Shown: in pieces, positions 54,033 to 64,000 of the stretch
How the letters are laid out: every line of letters starts with the position of its first letter
How positions within the stretch are numbered: the stretch's first letter is position 1
Source of the DNA: Larix kaempferi
Lineage: Eukaryota > Streptophyta > Pinopsida > Pinales > Pinaceae
Length of the DNA stretch: 64,000 nucleotides
Direction: 5' to 3'
Assembly: GCA_027924585.1 (NCBI GenBank)
Contig: BSBM01000252.1
Coordinates: forward strand, 7,130,001-7,194,000
The notes under the pieces: model-generated
Told to the model about the DNA's origin: nothing
The model's input: the letters and a program-made list of their open reading frames with translations, nothing else
Databases searched by the model: none
Position numbers and translations under genes: made by a program

Positions 54033-56697
54033 TATCTTTATAGTAATGTCATATTTGTGCAATGGGTCCGACGGGTGTTGGAAAATACTTAAGTTGTATA
54101 TGCATGCGCTGCATTGCACTTTTAATTTATAATTAAAAAATCATTTTCATGATAGTATGCTTAGTTAGAATAATCCTTTTGGATGAGTATGAGTGTAGAT
54201 TAGTATATGCGTTTAGAGTGGTATCTCTAGATAATTTTTCTAGTTTGTTATGTATGGATTACCAAATGGTATGTTGAATGCTGAATGGTGTATGTCTATT
54301 TGACAAAGTGTTCTTGGCATGTTGAGTCTTTGATGACTGTTTGTGGCCTCTGTCTTAGTCTTTGATGACAACATGTGACTTGTGTTTGGCTTATATTGGA
54401 GTCCTCGGGGACTATTTGAAGCTTATGCTTAGTTTGTGTTTAAGTCCGATGGTAGATGACCATATTGGATAACTAGCTAAATTCTTTGAATGGGCCTATG
54501 CCTGAGTCCATCTATGCAAGAATGGTTTATGTTGATACAACATTGGAATGTTGTTATTTAATGACCATTAGTGTAATTGCATAATTATATTTTTGAATGC
54601 AATGTTAAATATGCAAGAGATTCTGAAACAACAGTAAGTGTTTGAATTATGTTGAATGTTTTCTTAATAAGAATGGTGCACTCACATGTTTCTGTGTAGG
54701 TATGAATGCTTGAATTCTTGTTCACCATGTTTGTCTGAGTTGTAATCGAAATGTTAATACTTTTATAGTTATGCTAACTTATGAAAAGTCAAAGCTAAGA
54801 ATATGTTGCTAACTGAGATAAGTTGTTAGCTGATTATAAATTGTTAACTATTGTTATTTGATAGAGTTGTTAGTTGGTTATAACTTGTTACTGGTTTTTA
54901 TCTGAAGTTATCTGATATGATTTATTTGTATGTATCTAATGCTATTAACTGTAAGTGATGCAGAGAATGAAATTGCAAAACTAAAACTTTGAAGCAAAGA
55001 AAGAGATTGCAATATAAGAGTTCTCTGGGGTCATCCAAGAGATTCTTCATCATGTTTGAATGAACAAAGTGGCACACATAAAGAAATTAAAAATTTGCTC
55101 AAGCCTTGGGGAAGAAGGGAGATATCTTTACCCTAACCTCGATTTAATATTGAAAAGAATATTTATAGGGGATAATATTCAGAAAATGTTTTTTACTTTG
55201 AAAAGATACTTAAGCTACAAGTCCAACCGACATGGCACACACCTGAAAGGAATGGATGCATTCCTGGTGTTGTGTTGTGTCATGGTTTCCGACATTGATT
55301 ACACTCCAAGGGAATGGACGCATTCCTAGTGTTTCAATGTCGAGAAGTAGATTCTACATAATAATATGGTTTTAGTTTTACGATAATACATTTTGATAAA
55401 TGTATGATAGTGATGAGCTTGGCTAGCCATTTTATGTTTATCAGGTATATATGCAAGTTGGTGCTTGAGAGAAGTGAAGTGAAGTAAGGAAGTAAAGCTA
55501 AAGACGAAGATTGTGCAAGCCTAGTATGAGTTATAATCTCTTGTACGTGACCAGAGTTTGGGTGATCTTTCTACGCACGCATAGAAAAACACTAGAGGGT
55601 GTTGTGTGTGGCAATGTAATGTGGACCCCAAGCTGGTTGAACCTGATTGAGGAAGTTCGGGAAGTCTTTCTACACACACTCTGAAAAACACTAGAGGGTT
55701 TTGTGTGTGGCGATATAATGTGGACCACAAATTAGCAATGTTGCTTTGAGAATGTGTTTTCCTCAAAGTCAACGAAAAGAGAAAGAAATAAAAGAGCAAA
55801 GGAAGCCATGGGCATGGTAGAGCTCCGGCTTGAAACAAAACCAAGAGGGTGAAACCCTCACTCTTTTCTCTTTTAATTTATGTTTTACTTTCCAGAAAAA
55901 AGAAAGTGTTTGGAATGCATGTTACAACTGACATTTGTTGTATTTATTTATGTTGAAATAAATAATGCATGCTAAAAATAGTAATATAAATTGAAATAAT
56001 TGAATATTTGTATGAAGAGATGAAGATGATGATAGAAGTCATCTGTATGCATGAAATATATGCAAGTGCAAGTGCAAGTGCATAAAAACATTATGTGAAG
56101 GAATGGAAACATTAATGGCTAATTTTAATACATATGTTCATTTTTAACCTAATGGGATCCATGTTGATGGATTTCACAGATGCAGGTTGAGCACTTGTAT
56201 TCTATAGATAAGAGTCGAAGGACCAAAAAAGCCACAAATGTGGGACTCTGGATTGGATCAGATAAAGAGGGAAAACTCTTACTCTTATCTTTTTACTTAT
56301 GTTATTACTTTCTAGAAAGAGAAAGTTGTTGAAATGCATGTTACAACTGAAAATTTGTAGTGTTTATGTTTGTTTGAAATAGACAATAAATGCTGAAATA
56401 GTTAAATTTATACAAAAGAAATGAAGATGAATGGATTCATCTATATGCATATGCTGAGTTAATCATGAAATGCGTGAAAGCATTCTGAGCAAAAAAAGAT
56501 ATAATGGATATTTCATAAAAGGATAGCATGATTTTCAATATGTTGGCTTAATGAATACATGGTGATTGAATTTCACAAGAAAAACTTCAGTTGGAAATCG
56601 GTTGGTGTTGTCTCAAAAGTTAAAGTGGAGTGGCACAAGCTCTTATTGTCATCAGCAGAAACAATGTGATGAAGTATGTCAGATTTTGGTCATAACC
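54033..56697. other. Unassigned sequence between the long repeats
   Basis: It contains two internal direct-repeat pairs. One is about 115 bp apart ('aaaaacactagagggt' at about 55585 and 55685, with 'gtaatgtggacc'-like ends). The other is about 430 bp apart (55860-55990 and 56280-56405, sharing 'gaaatgcatgttacaactga'). No protein motif is seen on either strand. Confidence 0.5.
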
Positions 56698-57440
56698 AAT
56701 TCTTTACTAATTTAATCCATGGTATTTTGCATACAATTCCAATACTTGTGAAATTAAAACAAATACCATTTATTATTGGCCCATGGTATTTGTGAAAATG
56801 AACTAGGTTTAATTTAAAGTTCAACATAATCATTTAGACTTCTTTGGATAAGCAAAATCAGCCTGTGGATTTTAAATACAAGATACCATTCAATGCAAGG
56901 CATAGTGAACAAGCATTAACACATGGTAATTGTTTACAATTACCAATTAAGCAAAATAATGATAATTATGTGCATTTCAATGCAATTACCACTCATTACC
57001 ATCCTGGGGTTTATAATTTATAGCCCATGGTTTACAAATGCAAATACCATTCAAGGTAAAACATATTAAATATTATTTTACGAACCAATGCAGCCCTTAA
57101 CATATGCGATTACCAATGCACCAGGTATTTATATTTATGATTTATTTATTAAGCAAGATAGGGTCATGTCCATCTTCTACGAAATGTTTAAAACTCTTTG
57201 AGAGATTATTACAATAATTTCGTGCGCAAAACCTAGAATGTATTTCCAACCATGCATAACCCATTCCCAAATAATCTAGAAACAGGGAACCATTAAAGGC
57301 AATTACACGGAAAGTAAATTTCCCACTTAATTAAAGAATGAACATTCATACAATTTTAGCTTCATTTGTATAACTTATGCATTATTAACATTCAATACTT
57401 AGGAATCCAACCAAACAATGCATGAATTCATTCTTTATAT
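56698..57440 (+). repeat. Long direct repeat, copy B
   Basis: Partner of 53262-54032. It continues without a break into the LTR-like tail that ends at 58653. The tail (57800-58020) has three copies of 'catttgtgctca' with surrounding words, at 57811, 57921 and 57987. Confidence 0.9.
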
Positions 57441-58775
57441 CTAATTTCAAAAATTAAAACAAGAAAACCATGGAAATGTTTTACCATTCATTAAATAAAC
57501 AACATTGAGAAATTAAAACATCATTTCCAGGAATTAAAACTTATCTGGAAAATACTTGAATTGGGCCAGTGGCTCTATGTGAGGCACGCTCCACCCTTGT
57601 AGGCAATTTTGCTCAGTAATCTCTCAGCAAAACACCACCCCCGAGCTGAGACTCATGCATTCACCAGAAAGACATCTCACCGATCCCATAATTTCTCAGG
57701 ATTAAACTCTTGGCAATCAGGCAATTGGCTTAAATCCAATTCCATGCCAAACAGTGCATTTCACTTCCTTGATTTCCTTCTGACTACATAGCAGTGATAC
57801 CTGTCAATGCCATTTGTGCTCAGAATTCCACCGAAATAGCTTTCTACACCATTTTCCACGTCACTGGTACAACCAGAGACAAATTGCTCTGACTGCACAA
57901 CAGTGAAAACACATCATTGCCATTTGTGCTCAAAATTCCACCAAGACAGTTAGCTACACCATTGGACAGTGAAAACACATCAGTGTCATTTGTGCTCAGA
58001 ATTCCACAAAGACAGTTAGCCACTTCACTGGAACATTATAGAGACAAATTGGATAGAGTTTCAGCAGAAAAACTCCAACAACTGGTTTACAGACTCAGGA
58101 ATTCATATCAAATCCCCTTCTCAGAAAATCATTCTCCTTTGTACGCTCCGAACTTCCACCAACATGGGTTCTCTCGGAATGAAGGAATAGTGAAATTTCC
58201 ATTTGCATGCATTAGTTTTATGCATGGCCAGATGGAACCAAGTGTGTTCTCCAAGAAACCCATGTTTCCCATTTTATTATTTTTATTTTTATTTTTAAAA
58301 TAAAAACATATAAGTTCCCCCTAATCCCACTTAAACCCATTTAAATCATAATCATGATTTAAATCAAGTTTTAAATTAATTAAAGGGATTAAGACTTAAT
58401 CAAGACTTGGGATAAACTTTAGGGACTTAAAGGTTTAATGGGATCATATCATGGTTTCCTGCCTAAGATAGTCTAACCCTCTTACTATCTCTGGTGAATA
58501 TATGAGTCCCCGATCTCTTCCGCGTATTGCCTCAACACAGCTAGTTGTGGATTTTAATATTAATAATTAAAAAAATATAAAATGTTAGGCCTTGCAAGCA
58601 TTCATAAACAATGGCCATCATTAGACTAGGGGTTTCAAACCAGGGGTGCTACAGTTGTGATGTTTCATAATGCAAGAAAATGTTGCGATGGGGCTGCAGA
58701 TGTACCGGAAGCAAAGTTGCACGCTCACTCAACTGCGAAGGAGAAAAGTACAACATTTGCAAGATCAAGCAATGC

Positions 58776-59218
58776 ATTAGAGCAAATTTGGGGTCTAAAA
58801 TGGGCCTTATAAGAAAACAAGCCACCTTGTAAGAAAACAAGCCATTGAATTCAAGAACCAATAGAATTTCAAGAAAAGAGTCAACCATAATGGTTGAGTT
58901 GGCATATTTTAAATTAAAAAACTACTTTTTTTCTTCAGTAACACGTTTTTTATGTATTTATCATTTTTCGTGGGGTGGGATCCCTCAAAAGTATGCAGTG
59001 TGGGTACTCGTTGGATGTGTAATTTAATTCCGCATCCAAGGAATGCTTCCGCTCGAAATTTGAGTAAAATGACAGGGAGATATGTTGAAAATACGAAGAA
59101 AAAAAGTAGTTTTTTTTTATTTTTTCCTCCAAAATTCATAAATATTATTTTATTATTTTAACTATTATTTTATTATTTTCCTTAGAAGACCAATTTTAGA
59201 CCTCAAATTTGCTCTAAT
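58776..59218. mobile_element. MITE-like element with 38-bp terminal inverted repeats
   Basis: ATTAGAGCAAATTTGGGGTC at 58776 heads a 38-bp arm whose reverse complement is at 59181-59218 with four mismatches. Inside, a second inverted pair of about 21 bp (AAAAAACTACTTTTTTTCTTC near 58917, complement near 59096-59116) encloses 160 bp. Total length is 443 bp with no ORF. No clear TSD is visible beside the arms, so the superfamily is open. Confidence 0.75.
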
Positions 59219-59224
59219 GAGAGC

Positions 59225-59520
59225 ATAAGAGTCTGCAACCCTAAGGTTGTGGTATGGTCATAAGACCACAACCCCAAGGCTATGGTATCCGTATGATCAT
59301 AAGGCTATGGTATCCGTATGATCATAAGACCACAACCCCAAGGCTATGGTATCCGTATGATCATAAGACCACAACCCCAAGCTTGAGGATAGCCCAAATC
59401 CTCAACCCAAGGTTGTTGAAGAAGCTATAAAACACAAAAAGTAACAACTCTAAGGTTGTAGGAGAAGTTGTTGACCTCAGGAGCTGCAAACCCAAGGTTG
59501 TGGATAGCCTAAAGCCCACT
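59225..59520 (+). repeat. Short tandem repeats (ggctatggtatccgtatgatc)
   Basis: 'ggctatggtatcc' starts at 59278, 59303 and 59342. Units of 25 and 39 bp alternate with 'cataagaccacaacccca'. Diverged 'ccaaggttgt' words continue to about 59510. Confidence 0.8.
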
Positions 59521-59529
59521 GTTATCACA

Positions 59530-61194
59530 TTTCTAGTAGTTGGGAGCTACTACTCATTTTTGCAAACCAGATGACATTTCTCAGCCAGTCCTTACACTTG
59601 AGATGAGCACATCAGAGATCATGATCGGTGGATGATACTTTTCAATTCAGCTAGACTATTCAGGGGTAGCAGTAGCGGGACCACCCTTGTCATGTGGAGC
59701 CCTCTTCATGACCTCTTTTGGGATATATGTTCATGCCTTGGTTCACTTTCAGTAGAGCAGTCAGTTGACGATGTATTTTCCTTTGCAATGTAGTTCCAGT
59801 GCAGGGTGATTGCAGGGTCATTAGCAGTTTTTGAGTAGGTATATGGCTTGTGGTATATCATGGATGTGCTTTACTTGTATTGGTAGATTGACTGTATTTG
59901 GTAGCATTTACATTTGTGATCATGGTTTGTATCGGTTTCTTAGTAAGACTTGCATTTAAAATAGTGAAATGGCCTTGGTGTTAAGTTCCTTGTACATGCT
60001 TTCTTTGGGTTAATCTTTATGTAAGAAATAGATCAGTTCCCCTTGTTCTGGTTCCACCATCACTTTCTTGTTCCACTCATCCATTGCTCTATTTGATTGA
60101 GAAAACTCCCTTGACTTGGATATGACTAATGAACCTGAAGACTTTCCCCATTGTGACCTCTTTGTGTGCACAGCCTCCATGTTTGCTTGTGTCTTGGCTC
60201 TGATGTGTGTGGTGAAAGTTTGTTGACACCGTTGATCTCTTTCTGCTCGTAGATCCGAGTGGATTGAGTGTGGGTAAGGTAAGCCTAGTCACCGAAAGTG
60301 TATCCCCTGGAATCAAAGCAAGTATTCCTAAATGTGAAATGTGAAATGTGAAATATCAAAGCTCCTTGAAATTAGTTAGTGGCTAAAAGGGTAGGTACTC
60401 ATCCTTTGTATGATGTAAGGCTTATTTGCCCATAAAAAGGCATTAGTATGGCAACTCCATCGAGGCTATGGATGCTCGTTGGTAGTGGAGACTAACATCG
60501 TGGCAGTACTGGGGGCCGCAAGGCTTTCCAAGTCCAATACCTTTTGGTCACAAATCTAACTAAAGGAAATCAAATATGAAATGTGCTTAAATGCTATATC
60601 TAAAGAAAGTGCAAAAGTGAAATGAAATGCAAATAAAAGATGCTTGTTAGAATCGACAAGGTGTCTTTCAAGCAATTTATCCATTTGTGAGACACCTCCC
60701 TTCCCTAGTGTCTTTCTGAAAGTCAAACCTCATTTGACCATAGTCTATGTTGTTTTTCCGCCTCACCCATAATAGTGTCCGAGGATTGATCTATAGCTTA
60801 CATTTGGAATTAATGTGAATTAAAGTATGTACTTGAAACTTCGCCATGGTCATATAACTGTATTGAATAATGGTCTTGCGTATTGCTTTATTTTGAGTCG
60901 ATCACCATTGTATGATGTTACTAACTGTCTATTCATCTTTCAATACTTGTAAAAAAGTGTACTAATGCCTCTTGCATGCATTAGCTTTCAGTTTTTGCTC
61001 AGACACATTTTTTATCAATTTGGACAAAGTCAATGTAATTTGACACGGTCAACAGTTATGTCCCATTGCAGGATATCACTACATGTTCCAAGATGATTAT
61101 CTAGGTGCCTTTGGAGGCTAATTGGACCATTCCATGCTTCAAACAAGGAAAATTGGCTTATTACATATGTTTTTATAAAGTTAGCAGGATTCAT
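59530..61194 (+). mobile_element. Old LTR-retrotransposon tail, copy 2 (left part)
   Basis: Parallel in order and wording to 35330-37100 (see that entry), strongly diverged. It is interrupted at 61195-63253 by a smaller LTR element. No intact ORF. Confidence 0.5.
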
Positions 61195-61358
61195 TGAAGA
61201 AGTTTTATTATTCTTCGATATAAAATTACATGAAAGGCTCTCCATTTATAGCAATGGAGAGACGCAACAAACAGCTAAGAATAGTTGGTTGGTTGAGAAC
61301 ACCCACGTGAGCTTAACTCACACAAGCTAGCATGTGTTGGAAAATACCAATGCCAACA
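61195..61358 (-). repeat. Terminal repeat (3' LTR) of short-LTR element
   Basis: The plus strand runs from TGAAGAAGTTTTATT to ATGCCAACA. It includes 'ctctccatttatagcaatgg', a TATA-like start on the minus strand (TATAAATGGAGAG). Confidence 0.8.
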
Positions 61359-63090
61359 CCCCCCCATAAGCGAAACGTGGGGAGGAAACAAAACAAAAAC
61401 AAATATGGGTTTCGACAACGAAGCTTGATAAGGTACCCATGTACAAGCTCTCATAACCGAAGAAAAGGAGAAAACCTCATGGGAAAAACTCCTCCTCAAA
61501 AGAGAGAAAAACACACATGATGAAAAAGGCATTGGAGCTGAAATTGAAGAAGATCTCACAATGATATTGTGAATGGAAAGACCAGGATACCCGCCAAAAA
61601 TTTGAAGAAGACTCGAGCCAAATAACCTCAGTGAACATGGTCAAACTTTGAAGAAGTGGATAGGTTGCAGAGGCACGAAAATGGCAAACACTAACAACTA
61701 CCACATGAATCCTCCAAAAATATTGTTGGTCAGGAATCAGATAAAGCTTCAAACAGAAACGAACACCATCAACCATCGAACAAGCAATGAGGCCCGTGGA
61801 CACTACAAGATCCAAATAGGAAGTATGACTGAAACTCCAAAGAGGGCCAGGAAACTCCAAGCTACAATGTCATCAAGGATACATGGAATCTCTGGACTAC
61901 ATGGGTAACTAGAAGCTGCAACCACCGATTCAATATAGGAATCGGTGCTATGTAAAGGCTCACTCAAAAGATGCTTGATCTCATTCGAAGATGATGAATA
62001 AAAAATCACCCGAGGAAGCATTGCATACCACCCCCCCACAATGTTGCAATGAGGGGAAAAGATGATGACAATGCATGTGACTACTGATGACAAAAGTATG
62101 GAGGTAAGCTAAAGGCAGCAAAGATGCAAAACAACCTAAGCATGAAACACTCCAACATGGCGAGCTCCAAGACACTACGAAACAAAACAATACAGGGAGA
62201 CAAATGCCTAGTTACCCTCCTAATACTATCTGCACAAGTGACCAAGAATCCACTACTCAAAGGTGCAGAATGAGAGGTACCATAAAAGCCATCATAGACA
62301 ACAATCCTTAATATGGGTTCCAGCAAACAAGGCCATTTTAGATACCCATTTACAAGTGAGGAATCAACATTTGTTCATTGAGCTCATGATGAGGAAAACA
62401 AGCTCAAATAAGCAAATCAATGTGGTGTGAAACCACTCATTGGAAAGAGAGCTAAGTTCTCTTCGCAATGCCTTGGACAAAATGGAAATCGGGGACTTCT
62501 ATGAAGAGATATGGCAAAAACTCGGCCAATAACCTCTAAAATACAATAAAATGGCAAAAACAACAATGCCTAAAGCCTCCAACCAGCAAATTTTGGTGAT
62601 TATGGAATAGATCTCTGGTCCAATCTATAAAAATCAAACTGACCAGATTGTGATCTGGCAAAGTCATGGCCCAAAACAAAAGAGTTGCCACAATGAGAAT
62701 ACATTAGTAACCAAACACAAAACAACTACCGTCATGTGAAAACACGATCTACAGAATGAAAGCAAGATCTGCATAATGAAGACAACCACGCCCAGAAAAG
62801 ATGGCTCCACGACTGAGGTTGAATTATGATCCACAGTGTACTCGACCAAGGCACAAACGATGGCCAAACCGACCATGAGCTTCGCGATGAGAAACAACCC
62901 AATGACAGTACCCACACTAGAAACAGATGGCCATCGGTGAGGGTTTTAGAGAGAAGAGCGGCCCCCAAGAGATTGCTCTCTATCACAAGAGACTCGTAAA
63001 GCAAAAAAAATGGCTCAGTAACAAGGTTACACACTTCAATGACAGACTCAATATCCCTCTCCCGAGGAGCATGTAGAACAATTGTGGTCG

Positions 63091-63253
63091 TGAAGAAGTT
63101 TTATTTTCCTCCAATATCAAATTACATGAAAGGCTCTCCATTTATAGCAATGGGAGATGCAACAAACAACTAAGAATAGTTGGTTGGTTGAGGACACCCA
63201 CGTGAGCTTAACTCACACAAGCTAGCATGTGTTGGAAAATACCAACGCCAACA
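63091..63253 (-). repeat. Terminal repeat (5' LTR) of short-LTR element
   Basis: Matches 61195-61358 with about a dozen differences, ending CGCCAACA. Confidence 0.8.
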
Positions 63254-64000
63254 TTTATTAAGCCAATTTTTAACAAAAAGATGGAAAATTTTCTACAGAG
63301 CTTATCTCATATTACTCTAGGGTGTATGAGTAGTGATTCTTAGTGGATTTGATGCTTCTGGATCAATTGGTGCAGCCAATTTATCAGTTTGGGCAAAGGA
63401 AAAGTCAGTTGTGGCTTTATTGAGGATTTACAAAGTATTTCAACTGATTAATTAAAAATGATCAAAGTGACCAAGGTATGGCATATCTGAACAAAGGACT
63501 AGTGAATGGAAAAAGTGTGACTTAGGTTTTATTGGATATGGTTCTCAAGATGTTTCAGACACTTTTCATGGCACTTCACATGAGTTTGCATCACATGCCT
63601 CATTTCCCCCCCATTGGGGCTACTTTCCCTTAAGAGGGCGACTTCTATTGTTGTGAACTCTATGTACATCACGTTATATCCATGTAAAAGTGTAATGTAA
63701 AGTCCTTAGGGGTAAAATTAAGAATTTAAGCCCCTTAGGTGATATTGTGACTTTAATGTTATACCTTATCATTGTATTTGGGCCTTTGAGGTAATTTGCC
63801 CCCCTCAATGTATTAGTGTCTAGCTTGATCCATGTGCTATTGAGAGATTATATCTCCACCATTGATCATGTACTTTAGATCTTTTAATCTCAACCATTGA
63901 TTCAAAAAGTGGTTAGGGATAAAAGAGAGAGCACCCCTCGTTTGTAAGGGACTTTGGCTCTTGAGAGAATCTAATAGAAAAACTTGTTGTGCAAATCTTA
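63254..64000 (+). mobile_element. Old LTR-retrotransposon tail, copy 2 (right part)
   Basis: Resumes the element interrupted by the short-LTR insertion. The final 150 bp (GGGATAAAAGAGAGAGC ... TTTGTAAGGGACTTTGGCTC ... GAATCTAATAGAAAAAC) resemble an LTR promoter and R region, comparable to 37815-37890 in copy 1. The element runs off the window end. Confidence 0.45.

Larger units (their letters stand above)
52337..58653 (+). mobile_element. Rearranged gypsy-type LTR complex bounded by a TSD
   Basis: It starts TGTAACACACCC and ends GGGGTGCTACA, ends typical of plant gypsy (Del/Tekay-like) LTRs, and is flanked by GTTGT. Inside, 53262-54032 and 56698-57440 are about 90% identical direct repeats. 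The first copy continues an LTR-like head (52337 onward) and the second continues into an LTR-like tail (to 58653). The 2.7 kb between has no PBS, PPT or coding domain. Either this is an element whose LTRs and interior suffered large deletions, or one long LTR with a duplication and an insertion. Confidence 0.65.
61195..63253 (-). mobile_element. Short-LTR, non-coding retroelement
   Basis: It has direct terminal repeats of 164 bp (61195-61358) and 163 bp (63091-63253), about 93% identical. A G-run (minus strand TATGGGGGGG) directly adjoins the low-coordinate copy and reads as the PPT of a minus-strand element. The interior is 1.73 kb with no gag or pol motifs. A clean tRNA-type PBS is not obvious after the other repeat, and the flanking 5-mers (TTCAT and TTATT) do not match exactly. 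The size and lack of genes resemble TRIM or other non-autonomous LTR elements. Confidence 0.7.

Overview
This window looks like nuclear DNA of a seed plant with a large, repeat-rich genome. A gymnosperm is plausible but not proven. The evidence is long gene-poor stretches, nested LTR retrotransposons with matching target-site duplications (TSDs), a poly(A)-tailed LINE, plant-type exons of a nuclear gene, and one plant-type methyltransferase ORF. There are no bacterial operons, no CRISPR array and no rRNA. The single host gene that looks complete is the methyltransferase at 45533-46777 (+). Everything else recognisable is mobile DNA or gene debris.

Left part (1-12.2 kb). The window opens in the 5' end of a minus-strand Ty1/copia element (LTR 365-1012) sitting in an older gypsy integrase fragment. 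Two exon fragments of the exportin-1 gene (minus, 2658-2755 and 3221-3330) form a pseudogene. A LINE carrying an RNase H domain inserted into the intron beside the second exon, with a 16-bp TSD and a poly(A) tail. A complete-ended copia element (4270-11342, minus, TSD GAAGG) then inserted into the LINE. This copia keeps only remnants of reverse transcriptase (RT) and RNase H, and has large repeat arrays in front of its 3' LTR.

Central part (12.7-28.3 kb). One 15.6-kb Ty3/gypsy element on the minus strand has LTRs at 12688-13441 and 27613-28287 and TSD GAGTT. In its own orientation it reads: leader with a 64-bp array, gag, zinc knuckle, protease, two more zinc knuckles, RT, degenerate RNase H, integrase, and a separate second RNase H ORF. 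After these comes an opposite-strand two-exon gene with plant-mobile-domain-like sequence, then several tandem-repeat blocks before the 3' LTR. Premature stops, two frameshifts and a protease Asp-to-Asn change show that it is decayed.

Right part (28.3-64 kb). This is mostly old repeats: solo copia LTRs at 32229-32822 and 48555-49042 with TSDs, two copies of a dispersed repeat (31705-33105 and 40055-40835), and a gypsy-like solo LTR (33111-33784). It also holds a hAT-like end, a rearranged gypsy-type LTR complex bounded by GTTGT (52337-58653), a 443-bp MITE-like inverted-repeat element (58776-59218), and a short-LTR non-coding retroelement (61195-63253) nested in an older LTR-element tail. The ordinary flanks of the methyltransferase gene are AT-rich and show no other gene.
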